From: Lachnospiraceae bacterium
GTDB lineage: Bacteria; Bacillota; Clostridia; Lachnospirales; Lachnospiraceae
DNA length: 32,874 nucleotides
NCBI GenBank assembly: GCA_022796475.1
Contig: JAAWIS010000038.1
Span: forward strand, 1 to 32,874
Direction: 5' to 3'
Below the pieces are notes generated by a model, which ran no database searches, was not told the origin of the DNA, and saw only the letters and a list, made by a program, of their open reading frames with translations. Positions 16,386 through 26,439 of this stretch are shown here, piece by piece (positions within the stretch are counted from its first letter, which is position 1; every line of letters begins with the position of its first letter). Both the position numbers and the translations under genes were made by a program.

Positions 16386-16490
16386 AAGCTCAGCGACGGA
16401 GCGCTGAACAGCGGGAAAACGGGGAGGGGCGCAAAGCCCGTCTTCCATGTCCGTTTTCTGCACATCCCCCGGAGGGTTCACAGGAACCAC
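16386..16490. repeat. GC-rich intergenic element with nested hairpins
   Basis: The stretch between the terminator and the beta-helix gene is unusually GC-rich. It holds TCAGCG/CGCTGA arms (about 16390-16407). GAAAACGG and CCGTTTTC enclose an inner GGGC-GCAAA-GCCC hairpin (about 16414-16459). The 16-mer CATCCCCCGGAGGGTT (16463-16478) runs into the small palindrome GGTTCACAGGAACC. The same 16-mer occurs at 27341-27356 in another GC-rich hairpin element. No gene is seen in it. Confidence 0.5.
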
Positions 16491-16533
16491 TTTCATTCAT
16501 AGGGGGCCCCAAGCGGCGCATGGGGGCCTGAGT

Positions 16534-17217
16534 TTATTCCCGTTCTTCTTTTTCTGCCACTTCACCTTGCTTCTTATAGATAGAATTTGGCGCCACGCAG
16601 CCCCTTACACTGGAAAGGGGATAAATCATGGAATTTTTTCCAATTACCGTGCCGGGATTTAATACGCATCCGCATCCTACCTCTACCCCATCTCCTAAAA
16701 TGGCCCCTATCTTTTTTAATCCGGTTTCAATATCGCCGTCCAGGGCATGGATTTTTACAAGGGTTTTGTCGGATTTTACATTGGAAGTAACAGCGCCTGC
16801 ACCCATGTGAGACTTATAGCCTAAAATGGAATCTCCCACATAATTGTAATGGGGAACCTGCACCCTGTTAAATAGAATTACATTTTTCAATTCGCAGGAA
16901 TTTCCAACCACTGCTCTCTCGCCTATAATCGTATTTCCTCTTAAGAAGGCGCTGTGACGAATATCGGCGCCAGCACAGATAATCGCCGGGCCGGTCATTA
17001 AAACGGAACGTGCCAGGTTTGCTGATTTATGAATCCAAATATTTTCTCCCAATTTTTTATATTCATCCTCTGAAAGATGCTTTCCAATGGAAGTGATACA
17101 TTTTCCAATATGGGTAAGCACTTCCCATGGGTAAGGATACATTTGAAATAACCTTGCCCCAATGGTCTGGGTTAAATCAAAAAGCTCTGTGTTTTTCATT
17201 TCTTCCTGTTTCATCAT
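16534..17217 (-). CDS. Left-handed beta-helix (hexapeptide-repeat) protein, GlmU C-terminal-like
   Basis: A 227-residue protein whose residues about 60-215 carry hexapeptide repeats of the left-handed beta-helix fold (IWIHKSANLARSVLMTGPAIICAGADIRHSAFLRGNTIIGERAVVG), as in the acetyltransferase half of GlmU. It lacks a nucleotidyltransferase domain. HYNYVGDSILGYKSHMGAGAVTSNVK resembles the GlmU active-site region, so a sugar-nucleotide acyltransferase or regulatory homologue is plausible. The start is ATG 17217, eleven bases after AAAGGAG; an in-frame TTG at 17250 overlaps the topB stop. It lies 29 bp downstream of topB and is probably cotranscribed. Confidence 0.8.
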   Translation of the reverse strand: MMKQEEMKNTELFDLTQTIGARLFQMYPYPWEVLTHIGKCITSIGKHLSEDEYKKLGENIWIHKSANLARSVLMTGPAIICAGADIRHSAFLRGNTIIGERAVVGNSCELKNVILFNRVQVPHYNYVGDSILGYKSHMGAGAVTSNVKSDKTLVKIHALDGDIETGLKKIGAILGDGVEVGCGCVLNPGTVIGKNSMIYPLSSVRGCVAPNSIYKKQGEVAEKEERE

Positions 17218-17246
17218 ATTGTTTTCCGCTCCTTTATCATGTTCTT

Positions 17247-19277
17247 TCAATTTTTATAATAAGCCGATGCCGAATCAAAACTGGGCCGCAGCTCATAACC
17301 GCTTCCCAGTCGTTTCACACCAATGGTTCGGCCTGCCACAAAACGATTTAATTTCTCCATATATTCTTCTGAGGTAATAGAGCCTTCCGCCACATAGGCC
17401 AGCCCTTTCTCCCAGCTTGCAGTCAGCTCCGGATTTAAAAGCTGCCGGATGGAAGCATTTACCACCTCAAATATCAGCTCTCCCAAAAGGGTTGGAGTAA
17501 TTACCTGGGTTTTCTTATTTAATTCTAAATATTGAATCGCCGTCAGCTTCTTTAAAATTTCAGCCCTGGTGGCGCTGGTTCCAATTCCGCTCCCTTTTAT
17601 CTGGGCACGAAGTTCTTCATCTTCAATTAGCTGGCCTGCATTTTCCATGGCAAGAATCATGGAGCCAGAGGTATACCGCTTGGGAGGTGATGTTTCCCCT
17701 TCCTTTATGGAGAAACCGGAAATATTCAGGATGGTATCCTTTTTCAATCCTTTCAGCAGCGCCAAAAATTCCGGATTTTCCATATCTTTTTTATTTTCCT
17801 GATCCTCTTTTGCTTCCTCCTCCTTATTCTCCAAATCTTTTTTTTCATCCTTCTTACCATAGTTTATGTCAGTAACTTTTAAATATCCCGGATCCAGCAA
17901 AACTTTAAAATTGGCAAAAAAATGCTCTTTTTCCCGTTCTAAATCAAGTGAGTACTTCTGATACACTGCCCCGGGATAAAAAATACTTAAAAAACGTCTG
18001 CAAATCAACTGATAAATCTTTTCCTGAAGAGGCTTCAGTCCCTTTATCGCTCCCAGCCCCTGGCCCGTAGGGATAATGGCGTAATGGTCCGTAATCTGCT
18101 GATCATTCACATACCTTGTTTTTGCGATATCCTTCCATCGTTCAAGCAGCAGCGCCTCTTCTGCAAATGGCGCCACAGGATCATAACCTTTTAATCCGCC
18201 TATATTTTTTCTAATCTCTTTTGCCACTGCCGTAGACAGTACTCTTGCATCCGTTCTGGGATACGTCACTAATTTTTTCTCGTAAAGCTCCTGTACCACT
18301 GAAAGGGCCTGATCCGGACTGATTTTAAACAGTCTGGAGCAGTCATTTTGCAGTTCAGCCAGGTTATACAAAAGAGGCGGGTTTTTCGTTTCCTTTTTGC
18401 TTTCCTTTTTTACAAGCCGTGCCTTGACTGGCGGCTCTTTCATCAGCCCGTCAATCAGGCTCTGGGCATCTTTTCTCTCCCGGAATCCATTATCCTTATA
18501 GAGAACCGGCGTGCCCCAATACCGGGAACCTTCCACTGCCTTCCACTCTCCATTAAAATGAAATTCTCCCAGTTCAAAGGCGGCTGTTACCCGATAAAAT
18601 GGCATTTTTACAAAATCCCGTATCTCCCGCTCCCGGCGCACCGCCATCCCCAGCACGCAAGTCATCACTCGTCCCACAGAAACCACTGTGGATTTGGTTT
18701 TTAAATAGGCAGAAAGCAAAGGACCGTATTTTAAGGTAAGAACCCGGGAAAAATTAATGCCCATCAAATAGTCTTCCTTTGCCCGCAGATAGGCAGATTC
18801 GCTTAAGTTATCATACTCGGCCAATTCTTTCGCTGTCTGGATTCCTCTTATAATTTCTTCTTCCGTCTGGGAGTCAATCCATACCCGCTTCTGGGCTTTT
18901 TTCCTGACCCCTGCCATCTGGGCTACCAAGCGGTAAATATACTCTCCTTCCCGCCCGGAATCCGTACACACATATATGGTATCCACATCGGCCCGGTTCA
19001 GTAAGCCAGATACAATCCGAAACTGTTTGGCTGCACTGTCAATTACCTGATACTTAAATTCTTCTGGAAGAAAGGGCAGAGTTTCCATACTCCATCGCTT
19101 CAAAGCCGGATCGTATGCGTCTGGGTAGCTCATGGTAACAAGATGCCCTACACACCAGGTTACAATTGCCTGATCCGATTCAATAAAACCATCCTGCCGT
19201 CTTCCTTTTATTTTTAAAGCATCTGCAAACTGCTGAGCCACACTTGGCTTTTCTGCAATATATAATGATTTTGACAT
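17247..19277 (-). CDS. topB: Type IA DNA topoisomerase III, divergent toprim motif
   Basis: A 676-residue topoisomerase III. The toprim domain starts with LYIAEKPSVA (Glu9). The catalytic tyrosine is Tyr339 in TYPRTD, and GIGTSATRAEIL is the conserved motif of domain IV. A Lys/Glu-rich insert of about 30 residues lies in the C-terminal half, and there is no zinc-ribbon tail. Unusually, the toprim acidic motif reads TDSGREGE (105-112) where most family members have TDPDREGE, so the second metal-binding aspartate is Gly. VGRVMTCVLG also replaces the usual VGRVQTPTL. ATG 19277 has an AGGAATGGA region upstream. It is between galM (69 bp) and the beta-helix gene. Confidence 0.9.
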   Translation of the reverse strand: MSKSLYIAEKPSVAQQFADALKIKGRRQDGFIESDQAIVTWCVGHLVTMSYPDAYDPALKRWSMETLPFLPEEFKYQVIDSAAKQFRIVSGLLNRADVDTIYVCTDSGREGEYIYRLVAQMAGVRKKAQKRVWIDSQTEEEIIRGIQTAKELAEYDNLSESAYLRAKEDYLMGINFSRVLTLKYGPLLSAYLKTKSTVVSVGRVMTCVLGMAVRREREIRDFVKMPFYRVTAAFELGEFHFNGEWKAVEGSRYWGTPVLYKDNGFRERKDAQSLIDGLMKEPPVKARLVKKESKKETKNPPLLYNLAELQNDCSRLFKISPDQALSVVQELYEKKLVTYPRTDARVLSTAVAKEIRKNIGGLKGYDPVAPFAEEALLLERWKDIAKTRYVNDQQITDHYAIIPTGQGLGAIKGLKPLQEKIYQLICRRFLSIFYPGAVYQKYSLDLEREKEHFFANFKVLLDPGYLKVTDINYGKKDEKKDLENKEEEAKEDQENKKDMENPEFLALLKGLKKDTILNISGFSIKEGETSPPKRYTSGSMILAMENAGQLIEDEELRAQIKGSGIGTSATRAEILKKLTAIQYLELNKKTQVITPTLLGELIFEVVNASIRQLLNPELTASWEKGLAYVAEGSITSEEYMEKLNRFVAGRTIGVKRLGSGYELRPSFDSASAYYKN

Positions 19278-19346
19278 TCCATTCCTATCTATTAATGGGA
19301 AATGGATGCCATAAAAACAGCTACCTGCTTTACGGCATCCGTGCCA

Positions 19347-20399
19347 TTATAAAAATTTATAAATTGTTGTGGTCTGGTACTCATCTCCAGCCTTAAGAAC
19401 CGGAGATGGGAACTGAGGCTTATTAACCGCATCCGGATAATACTGGGTTTCAAAGCAATACCCATGCCGAAAACCGTAAGCTGCCCCGTCTTTTCCCGGA
19501 AGTTCCCCGGTGAGGGAATTAGCGGTATAGAACTGAACCCCGGGAAGATCCGTATAAACCTCCATAATCCGACCAGATTCCGGCTCATACACTTTTGCAC
19601 ACAGGGAAACCTCGCCCTTTTTATGATTCAATACCCAATTGTGATCGTATCCGTTTCCCATGACCAACTGCTCATAATCCATTCCGATATCACGTCCGAT
19701 TGGCTTCATAACCGTAAAATCCATGGGAGTTCCCTTAACCGGCAGAATGGTTCCGTCAGGAATTAACACCGAATTCACTGGGGTAAATCCGTCAGCATCG
19801 ATCCAAACCTGGTGGGTTTCAATACTGCCTTTTTCGTGGCCTGCCAGGTTAAAATAGCTGTGATTGGTAAAGTTAGCCACTGTGTCTGCATCAGAAACCA
19901 TATGATACTGAATCATTACTGAATTTTCGTCTGTCAGCGTATAGCTTACCGTAATCTGGGCATTTCCGGGGAAACCCTGATCTCCGTCGGGGCTAAACAG
20001 AGAAAAGGAAACCCGGCTTCCCAAACTGCACTCATCCAGCTCCACTTCCCAAATCCGGGTTCGGTAAAAGTTTGGGGCACTGTGCAGGTTATTGGGGCCG
20101 TTATTGGCATACAATTCATAGCGGCTGCCGTTTAATGTAAAGGCAGCGCCGCCGATCCGATTGGCATTTCTTCCGATTACAGCGCCCAGATGGGGCGGAT
20201 TTTTCAGGTAATGCTCAACGCTGTCATAGCCAAGCGCCACATCCGCCAGTTCTCCATTCTTATCCGGAACTATCATGGATACCCAGATTCCGCCTAAATT
20301 CGTAAATGAGGCGCTGATTCCATTTTCATTGGTCAAGGTATATAAATCTACCTGATTCCCCTCCGGAGTTTCTCCGAATCGTTCTACTTTAATTGCCAT
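19347..20399 (-). CDS. galM: Aldose 1-epimerase (galactose mutarotase)
   Basis: A 350-residue cytoplasmic mutarotase interconverting alpha and beta anomers of aldoses. Typical GalM segments are IGRNANRIGGAAFTLNG, NNGPNNLHSAP, FTNHSYFNLAGH (catalytic His), YDHNWVL, and FYTANSL with FETQYYPDAVN (catalytic Glu). The length is normal. ATG 20399 follows GGGGGA; an upstream ATG at 20429 has no ribosome binding site. A good promoter lies 68-97 bp upstream. No other galactose genes are near, so it is a stand-alone metabolic gene heading the topB operon. Confidence 0.95.
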   Translation of the reverse strand: MAIKVERFGETPEGNQVDLYTLTNENGISASFTNLGGIWVSMIVPDKNGELADVALGYDSVEHYLKNPPHLGAVIGRNANRIGGAAFTLNGSRYELYANNGPNNLHSAPNFYRTRIWEVELDECSLGSRVSFSLFSPDGDQGFPGNAQITVSYTLTDENSVMIQYHMVSDADTVANFTNHSYFNLAGHEKGSIETHQVWIDADGFTPVNSVLIPDGTILPVKGTPMDFTVMKPIGRDIGMDYEQLVMGNGYDHNWVLNHKKGEVSLCAKVYEPESGRIMEVYTDLPGVQFYTANSLTGELPGKDGAAYGFRHGYCFETQYYPDAVNKPQFPSPVLKAGDEYQTTTIYKFL

Positions 20400-20467
20400 T
20401 TTGCAATTCCCCCGTTTCTTGAAATTCATTTGTTACTTTTTTGTCAATAACCCCGTCCTCTTCACAA

Positions 20468-20496
20468 ATTATAACGCAAACGGCAGATTCTGGCAA
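20468..20496 (-). promoter_or_regulatory. galM promoter
   Basis: On the minus strand TTGCCA (20491-20496) and a perfect TATAAT (20468-20473) are 17 bp apart, just downstream of the asd terminator. Confidence 0.75.
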
Positions 20497-20510
20497 CACA
20501 AAATACAGAT

Positions 20511-20556
20511 AAAAACACTCGGCTGCTGTCTTTTCCTTCGACAGCAGCCGATTTTT
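20511..20556. terminator. Terminator after asd
   Basis: TCGGCTGCTGTC (20519-20530) and GACAGCAGCCGA (20540-20551) form a perfect 12-bp stem with a 9-nt loop. On the minus strand it is followed by GTGTTTTTAT. On the plus strand a T-run also follows. It separates asd from galM. Confidence 0.9.
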
Positions 20557-20581
20557 ATGCTCTTTTTTCGTATTTTTCTGC

Positions 20582-21670
20582 TTATTCTTTTGCCAAAATA
20601 TATCCTTTTGCAGTCAGCAGCTCCGCACACAAAACAGCGCCTCCTGCTGCCCCCCGCACTGTATTATGGGATAAGCCCACAAATTTCCAATCGTAAACGG
20701 AATCTTCCCGAATGCGTCCAACGGAAACTCCCATCCCATTCTCAAAATCAACATCAAGCGTTACCTGGGGACGGTTATCCTCCTCTAAATACTGGATAAA
20801 CTGACATGGTGCACTGGGAAGCTTAAGTTCCTGAGGAAGGCCTGAGAAATTCACCAGCTTTTCAATTAACTGCTCCTTGGTAGGCTTTTTCCTGAACTTA
20901 ACAAAAACAGCCGCTGTGTGACCGTTTAACACAGGAACCCGGATACACTGGCAGGTAATCTTAGGCTCTTTGGCTTTTACGATTACGCCATCTTGTATCT
21001 CACCCCAGATCCGTAACGGTTCCTGCTCGCTTTTTTCTTCCTCTCCGCCAATATAGGGGATAATATTCCCTTCCATTTCCGGCCAGTCGCCAAAGGTTTT
21101 CCCGGCGCCGGAAATGGCCTGGTAAGTAGTCGCCACTACTTCATATGGTTCAAACTCTTTCCAGGCAGTAAGCACAGGAGCATAGCTTTGAATCGAACAG
21201 TTTGGCTTTACTGCCACAAATCCCTTCTTGGTTCCCAAACGTTTCTTTTGAAATTCAATCACATCAAAATGTTCCGGATTAATCTCCGGCACCACCATGG
21301 GCACATCTGGTGTCCACCGATGTGCGCTGTTATTGGAAACCACAGGAGTTTCCGTCTTTGCATAGGCCTCCTCAATGGCTTTGATTTCCTCCTTGCCCAT
21401 ATCTACAGCACTGAACACAAAATCCACGCCGGATGCAACTTTTTCTACCTCATTTACATTCATTACAACCAGCTTCTTTACTGCTTCCGGCATAGGAGCT
21501 GCCATTTTCCACCGGCCTCCCACAGCTTCTTCATAAGTCTTCCCAGCAGAACGGGGGCTGGCGGCCACTGTAACCACTTCATACCAGGGGTGGTTCTCCA
21601 GCAAAGAAATAAACCGTTGTCCAACCATGCCAGTTGCACCTAATATACCCACTTTCAATTTTTTTTCCAT
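20582..21670 (-). CDS. asd: Aspartate-semialdehyde dehydrogenase (archaeal/fungal-type)
   Basis: A 362-residue NADPH-dependent enzyme converting aspartyl phosphate to aspartate semialdehyde, the branch point to lysine, threonine, methionine and the cell wall. The nucleotide-binding loop is GATGMVG (11-17). The catalytic Cys158 is in KPNCS and the active-site His in RVPVLNGHTA. Length and motifs match the archaeal/fungal class, which also occurs in Clostridia, rather than the E. coli class. ATG 21670 follows AGGAG. It appears monocistronic, ending at the strong terminator downstream. Confidence 0.96.
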   Translation of the reverse strand: MEKKLKVGILGATGMVGQRFISLLENHPWYEVVTVAASPRSAGKTYEEAVGGRWKMAAPMPEAVKKLVVMNVNEVEKVASGVDFVFSAVDMGKEEIKAIEEAYAKTETPVVSNNSAHRWTPDVPMVVPEINPEHFDVIEFQKKRLGTKKGFVAVKPNCSIQSYAPVLTAWKEFEPYEVVATTYQAISGAGKTFGDWPEMEGNIIPYIGGEEEKSEQEPLRIWGEIQDGVIVKAKEPKITCQCIRVPVLNGHTAAVFVKFRKKPTKEQLIEKLVNFSGLPQELKLPSAPCQFIQYLEEDNRPQVTLDVDFENGMGVSVGRIREDSVYDWKFVGLSHNTVRGAAGGAVLCAELLTAKGYILAKE

Positions 21671-21839
21671 AATGATATTCTCCTCATAATCTGTATATTC
21701 TGTCTGCTGTATCCCCTTATCCGTTCAGGGCACAAAACATTGAAACCATCCTATAACAAAACCGCAGAAAATGCAATACCGATTCGCCACAAAAATACAT
21801 TTGTCCGCACAGCAAAGACATTCTCGCAATTCCATACGC

Positions 21840-24074
21840 TCACAGCCGAACCTTACTGCCTTTTCCATCCCGTTTTGCCATCTTCAGGCGGTTTAAATGG
21901 ACTTCTTTCCCTTTATAAACTGCAACTGGCTGATCCTCTGCCAGATAGAAGGCCTCCAAATATTCTCCCTCTGCCAGCTTGATTCCCCGAACTCCTTTGG
22001 AAGTCTTCTTAACAATCGGAATCTCTTCCAGCAGGAAACGCAAAAACACGCCGCAGTCTGTCTGGATCACCACATCCCGTTTCCCGGTGACCGGTATTAC
22101 AGAAACAAGTTCATCCCCTTCTGTCAGCTTCGTTGCCGCCACAGTACGGTTATTGGTTTCAAATTCTGTAGCAGAAACCTGCTTTACCAATGCATTTTTT
22201 GTGGCAAATAAAAGAATCTGTCCTTTCATGTTTTCCCCGCTGTCCAGATAAACAATCTGCTCTTTTCCTCCGTCATAACGGCTGATATTGTCAATCGGCG
22301 TTCCTTTTTCCCGAAACTTTCCGAATGGAATATCGGAAACTTTAAGCTGATGAAGATTTCCGGTATTGGTAAACATGCAGATCTTATCCGATGTAAGGCA
22401 GCGAATCTGGTAAGGGTATTCGCTTTCTATCCCTTCCCGGTTCCTTTCATAAGCTGCTTTGTCCAAAAGTTTACAGTATCCGAACCGATCCATTACAAAA
22501 ACTGCCTCTGTAACTGCCGGCGCTTCCTCCTCATACACAGCTTCCCTGCTGTCTTCTATCTGGGTGCGTCTGGGAAGGGCAAACTCTTTTTTAATCTGCT
22601 CTAAGTCAGCTATAATTACCTCGTCCATAACTTTTTGACTGCTTAAAATTTTCTCATACCGTTTAATTTTCTGGATGGTTTCCTTATGTTCCTTTTCTAA
22701 TGCCAAAATTTCCAGTCCAATCAGCTTATACAGGCGCATTTCCAAAATTGCTGTGGCCTGCCGCTCTGTGAACCTTAGTTTTTTTGCATCCTCCTCAAAT
22801 CCGGATGTCCGGAACCGGATCCGGGAGCAGTCGCCATTCATCAGACAGTCTTTTGCATCTTTTAAGCTTTTTGATCCCCGGAGAATCGCAATGATCAGAT
22901 CAATCACATCGCAGGCCTTAATAAGCCCTTCCTGTACCTCCTTTTTTTCCAATTCCTTCTGGAGGAGCACCTGATACTTTTTTGTATGGTTTTCATGCTG
23001 GAAGTCCATGAAACGTTTTAGAATGCCTTTTAAATTTAAAATTTCCGGCCTGCCCTCGGCGATTGCAAGCATATTTACCCCGAAGGTATCTTCCAGCTTG
23101 GTCTTTTTATATAGCAGGTTAATAATCTTATCAACATCTGCATCCTTCCGAAGCTCCAGTACAATCCGGATCCCTTCTTTATTGGACTGGTTGGATATAT
23201 CTACCACATCAGGAAGTTTCTTGCTTTCCGCCAGCTCTGCCACATCCATAAGGAATTTATTGATCCCGGCCCCAATCATAGTATAAGGAATCTGGGTAAT
23301 CACTAACTTATCCTTATCCGCCCTTCTCTTTCCAAGCTCTACCTCAAACCGGCCCCGAACTTTCAGCTTCCCTGTTCCCGTTTCATAAATTTCCGGCAGA
23401 CTGCTCTTATTGGCAATAATTCCTCCTGTTGGGAAATCCGGTCCTGGCAAAAATTCCATCAGCTCCTGGCAGGTGATCTCCGGATTTTTAATGTAGGCAA
23501 TGGTTCCGTCAATCACTTCCCCCAAATTGTGAGGCGGGATGCTGGTGCTCATCCCTACTGCAATCCCCTCTGAACCATTGATCAGCAGATTGGGAACGCG
23601 GACCGGAAGTACTTCCGGCTCGTTTTCTGTTTCATCATAGTTTGGAACAAACGGAACGGTTTTATCTAAATCCTTCAGATAGACTTCTTCCGCGAATTTT
23701 TCCAGCCTTGCTTCCGTATAACGCATGGCAGCAGCTCCATCGCCTTCAATCGATCCAAAATTGCCGTGTCCGTCTACTAAGGGCATCCCTTTCTTAAAAT
23801 CCTGGGACATCACCACTAATGTTTCATAAATAGAACTGTCGCCATGGGGATGATATTTACCCATGGTATCTCCCACAATACGCGCCGATTTCCTGTGGGG
23901 TTTGTCATAATGGATCCGCAGCTCACTCATATCATACAGCACACGGCGCTGAACCGGCTTTAAGCCATCCCTGGCATCAGGAATGGCACGGGCCGTGATC
24001 ACGCTCATGGAGTAATTCATATAACTTCTCTGCATTTCCTCCGAATATTCTGTTTTAATAATCTTTTCCGCCAT
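21840..24074 (-). CDS. parC: DNA topoisomerase IV subunit A
   Basis: A 744-residue type IIA topoisomerase A subunit. Catalytic Tyr119 is in AAMRYTEA. The quinolone region reads [10 protein letters not shown] with Ser80 and Glu84, the same positions and residues as in susceptible E. coli ParC. The C-terminal domain is short and shows degenerate beta-pinwheel blades ([20 protein letters not shown]); the GyrA box QRRGGKG is absent, which favours ParC over GyrA. ATG 24074 has AGGAGG close upstream. It follows parE by 53 bp. Confidence 0.9.
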   Translation of the reverse strand: MAEKIIKTEYSEEMQRSYMNYSMSVITARAIPDARDGLKPVQRRVLYDMSELRIHYDKPHRKSARIVGDTMGKYHPHGDSSIYETLVVMSQDFKKGMPLVDGHGNFGSIEGDGAAAMRYTEARLEKFAEEVYLKDLDKTVPFVPNYDETENEPEVLPVRVPNLLINGSEGIAVGMSTSIPPHNLGEVIDGTIAYIKNPEITCQELMEFLPGPDFPTGGIIANKSSLPEIYETGTGKLKVRGRFEVELGKRRADKDKLVITQIPYTMIGAGINKFLMDVAELAESKKLPDVVDISNQSNKEGIRIVLELRKDADVDKIINLLYKKTKLEDTFGVNMLAIAEGRPEILNLKGILKRFMDFQHENHTKKYQVLLQKELEKKEVQEGLIKACDVIDLIIAILRGSKSLKDAKDCLMNGDCSRIRFRTSGFEEDAKKLRFTERQATAILEMRLYKLIGLEILALEKEHKETIQKIKRYEKILSSQKVMDEVIIADLEQIKKEFALPRRTQIEDSREAVYEEEAPAVTEAVFVMDRFGYCKLLDKAAYERNREGIESEYPYQIRCLTSDKICMFTNTGNLHQLKVSDIPFGKFREKGTPIDNISRYDGGKEQIVYLDSGENMKGQILLFATKNALVKQVSATEFETNNRTVAATKLTEGDELVSVIPVTGKRDVVIQTDCGVFLRFLLEEIPIVKKTSKGVRGIKLAEGEYLEAFYLAEDQPVAVYKGKEVHLNRLKMAKRDGKGSKVRL

Positions 24075-24127
24075 AGTTCCTCCTGCCTGTCTTAATGTAC
24101 TCTCGGAATCTTTCCTGGGCCCGCCTT

Positions 24128-26047
24128 CTATGCATCGATCTCAGCTTCCTCTGCATGGTCATAGATAAACTGGCGCCTTGGCCCTACCTCGCTGCCCATC
24201 AGCATCTGAGTGATCTCGGAAGCCATTCGCCCATCTTCGATTTCCACCTGTTTCAGCACCCGCCGTTCTGGATCTAACGTAGTTTCCCAAAGCTGGTCTG
24301 CATCCATTTCCCCAAGTCCCTTATACCGCTGTAAGGTAAATTCTCCTTTATGGGTTTTCCGGTATCGTTCCAGCTCCTTTTCATCGTATAAGTACTGTTC
24401 GCTCCCTTTTTTCGGAATCACTTTAAACAGCGGCGGCATGGCAATATAAACATGGCCGTCTGTAATCAGTTCCGGCATAAAACGGTAAAGAAAGGTAAGC
24501 AGCAGCGTATCAATATGGCTTCCATCCACATCGGCATCCGTCATCAGGATAATTTTGTCATAGCGGAGCTTACTGATATCAAAATCATTCCCATACCCTT
24601 CGGAAAACCCGCATCCAAAGGAATTAATCATGGTTTTAATCTCTGCATTCGCCAATACCTTATCCATAGAAGCCTTCTCTACATTCAGAATCTTTCCCCG
24701 TATCGGAAGAATTGCCTGGTACTGGCGGTTTCTGGCTGTCTTTGCAGAACCTCCGGCCGAATCTCCCTCTACAATAAAAATCTCGCATTTGGAAGCGTCA
24801 CGGCTTTCACAATTTGCCAGTTTTCCATTGCTGTCAAAAGAAAATCTGGACTTGCTTAACATATTCGTCTTAGCCTTTTCTTCTGCTTTCCGAATTTTAG
24901 CCGATTTCTCTGCACAGCCGATTACGCCTTTTAAAACTTCAAGATTTCGATCAAAATATCGCTGCAGTTCATCTCCTGTTACATTATTTACGATCTTTGC
25001 AGCGTCAGCGCTGGCAAGCTTGGTCTTCGTCTGGCCCTCGAAAATCGGATCCGGATGCTTGACTGCCACCACAGCAGTCATACCATTCCGGGTATCGGCT
25101 CCAGTAAAATTCGAATCTTTTTCCTTTAAAATCCCCAGTTCTCTGGCATAGCTGTTAATCATAGCTGTAAACCTGGTCTTAAAGCCGACTAAATGGGTTC
25201 CGCCTTCCTGAGTAAAAATATTGTTGCAGAATCCCAGTATATTTTCCTCAAAGGCGTCTACAAACTGAACCGCTGCTTCCACTTCAATCTGATCTGCCGC
25301 TCCCTTAAAATAAATCACATCATGAACCGGAGTTTTCCCCCGATTCAGCTCTTTAACATAAGCCCCAATCCCCTCTGGTTCATGATATTCCACTGATTCC
25401 TCTTCCCCTGCTCTGCGGTTCTCATAATGAATCGTTAAATTTGGATTTAAGTATGCCGTTTCGTGAAGACGGCTTTTTAACCAGTCTGCTTTAAACCTGG
25501 TTTTCTCAAAAATCTCCCCGTCCGGAATAAAATTAATTTCTGTTCCGGTTTCCTTTGTTTTGCCTTTTGTAGGCAAAAGCCCATTCACAAGGTCTACTAC
25601 CGGAATCCCCTGTTCATAGGCGTCATAATGAATCAATCCGTTTTGACAGATTTGGATTTCCAGCCGTTTTGACAAGGCATTTACCACGGAAGAACCAACT
25701 CCGTGAAGGCCTCCGCTGGTTTTATATGCTTCATGATCAAATTTTCCTCCTGCATGAAGGGTGGAAAGAACCACTCGTTCTGCTGCCACTCCCTTTTTAT
25801 GCATTCCCACCGGAATTCCCCTTCCGTTGTCGCGGACGGTGCAGGAACCATTATTTTCCAGAACTACCCATATTTCACTGCAGTAGCCTGCCAAGTGTTC
25901 ATCTACCGAATTGTCTACAATTTCATAAATCAGATGGTTCAGCCCTTTGCTCCCCACTCCTCCAATATACATGCCTGGCCGCTTCCGCACTGCCTCTAGG
26001 CCTTCTAAAACGGTAATGCTGTCTGCATTATATTGTACGTTTGACAT
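24128..26047 (-). CDS. parE: DNA topoisomerase IV subunit B
   Basis: A 639-residue type IIA topoisomerase B subunit. The GHKL ATPase has YEIVDNSVDE (about 41-50), DNGRGIPV and GGLHGVGSSVVNALS. The toprim domain has EGDSAGGSA and DADVDGSHI. The C-terminus QRYKGLGEMDADQLWETTLDPERR is of the ParE/GyrB type. ATG 26047 is chosen for the GGAGG six bases upstream. Length near 640 and pairing with a ParC-like A subunit support topoisomerase IV. In window order it lies immediately downstream of azlD. Confidence 0.92.
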   Translation of the reverse strand: MSNVQYNADSITVLEGLEAVRKRPGMYIGGVGSKGLNHLIYEIVDNSVDEHLAGYCSEIWVVLENNGSCTVRDNGRGIPVGMHKKGVAAERVVLSTLHAGGKFDHEAYKTSGGLHGVGSSVVNALSKRLEIQICQNGLIHYDAYEQGIPVVDLVNGLLPTKGKTKETGTEINFIPDGEIFEKTRFKADWLKSRLHETAYLNPNLTIHYENRRAGEEESVEYHEPEGIGAYVKELNRGKTPVHDVIYFKGAADQIEVEAAVQFVDAFEENILGFCNNIFTQEGGTHLVGFKTRFTAMINSYARELGILKEKDSNFTGADTRNGMTAVVAVKHPDPIFEGQTKTKLASADAAKIVNNVTGDELQRYFDRNLEVLKGVIGCAEKSAKIRKAEEKAKTNMLSKSRFSFDSNGKLANCESRDASKCEIFIVEGDSAGGSAKTARNRQYQAILPIRGKILNVEKASMDKVLANAEIKTMINSFGCGFSEGYGNDFDISKLRYDKIILMTDADVDGSHIDTLLLTFLYRFMPELITDGHVYIAMPPLFKVIPKKGSEQYLYDEKELERYRKTHKGEFTLQRYKGLGEMDADQLWETTLDPERRVLKQVEIEDGRMASEITQMLMGSEVGPRRQFIYDHAEEAEIDA

Positions 26048-26133
26048 CCCAATCCTCCAATTTCCAGTACTCAAATCATCTTACCTGCCCAATATCGTTA
26101 CACAATGCACCTGATATACTATGCTTTCCCTTA

Positions 26134-26439
26134 TTACAAAAACAATTCCAGAAGAAACACGATACCGCAGGCGCCTGCCGCTACCTGAAACAGGCTGGCG
26201 CCAAAAAAAGCCAGAAGGAACGCAGCCAAAAGTCCGGCAGCCCCAGAGTATACGCTGGAAGTAGCTTCCAAAATCCCCGGGAAGGTCATAACAGTCAGGG
26301 TAACATAAGGCACATAGTATAAAAAAGAGCGGATCCGCTGGTTTTTGATTGGTTTCCGAATCAATGTTAAAGGAAGCACGCGAATCAGGTAAGTTACCAC
26401 GGCCATTACCAAAATATAGATATAAATATTACCTTTCAT
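26134..26439 (-). CDS. azlD: Branched-chain amino acid exporter small subunit AzlD
   Basis: A 101-residue membrane protein with about four hydrophobic segments and the AzlD hallmark YLIRVLPLTLIRKPIKNQRIRSFLYYVPY. It pairs with AzlC to export branched-chain amino acids or their analogues. ATG 26439 has AAGGAGG nine bases upstream and overlaps the 3' end of azlC by 11 bp, showing translational coupling. Confidence 0.92.
   Translation of the reverse strand: MKGNIYIYILVMAVVTYLIRVLPLTLIRKPIKNQRIRSFLYYVPYVTLTVMTFPGILEATSSVYSGAAGLLAAFLLAFFGASLFQVAAGACGIVFLLELFL

Noticed and set aside
21671-21839. Lysine riboswitch upstream of asd
   Set aside because: The gap to parC is only about 170 bp, and no L-box-like conserved segments or terminator fork are seen. 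The promoter there is also unclear.
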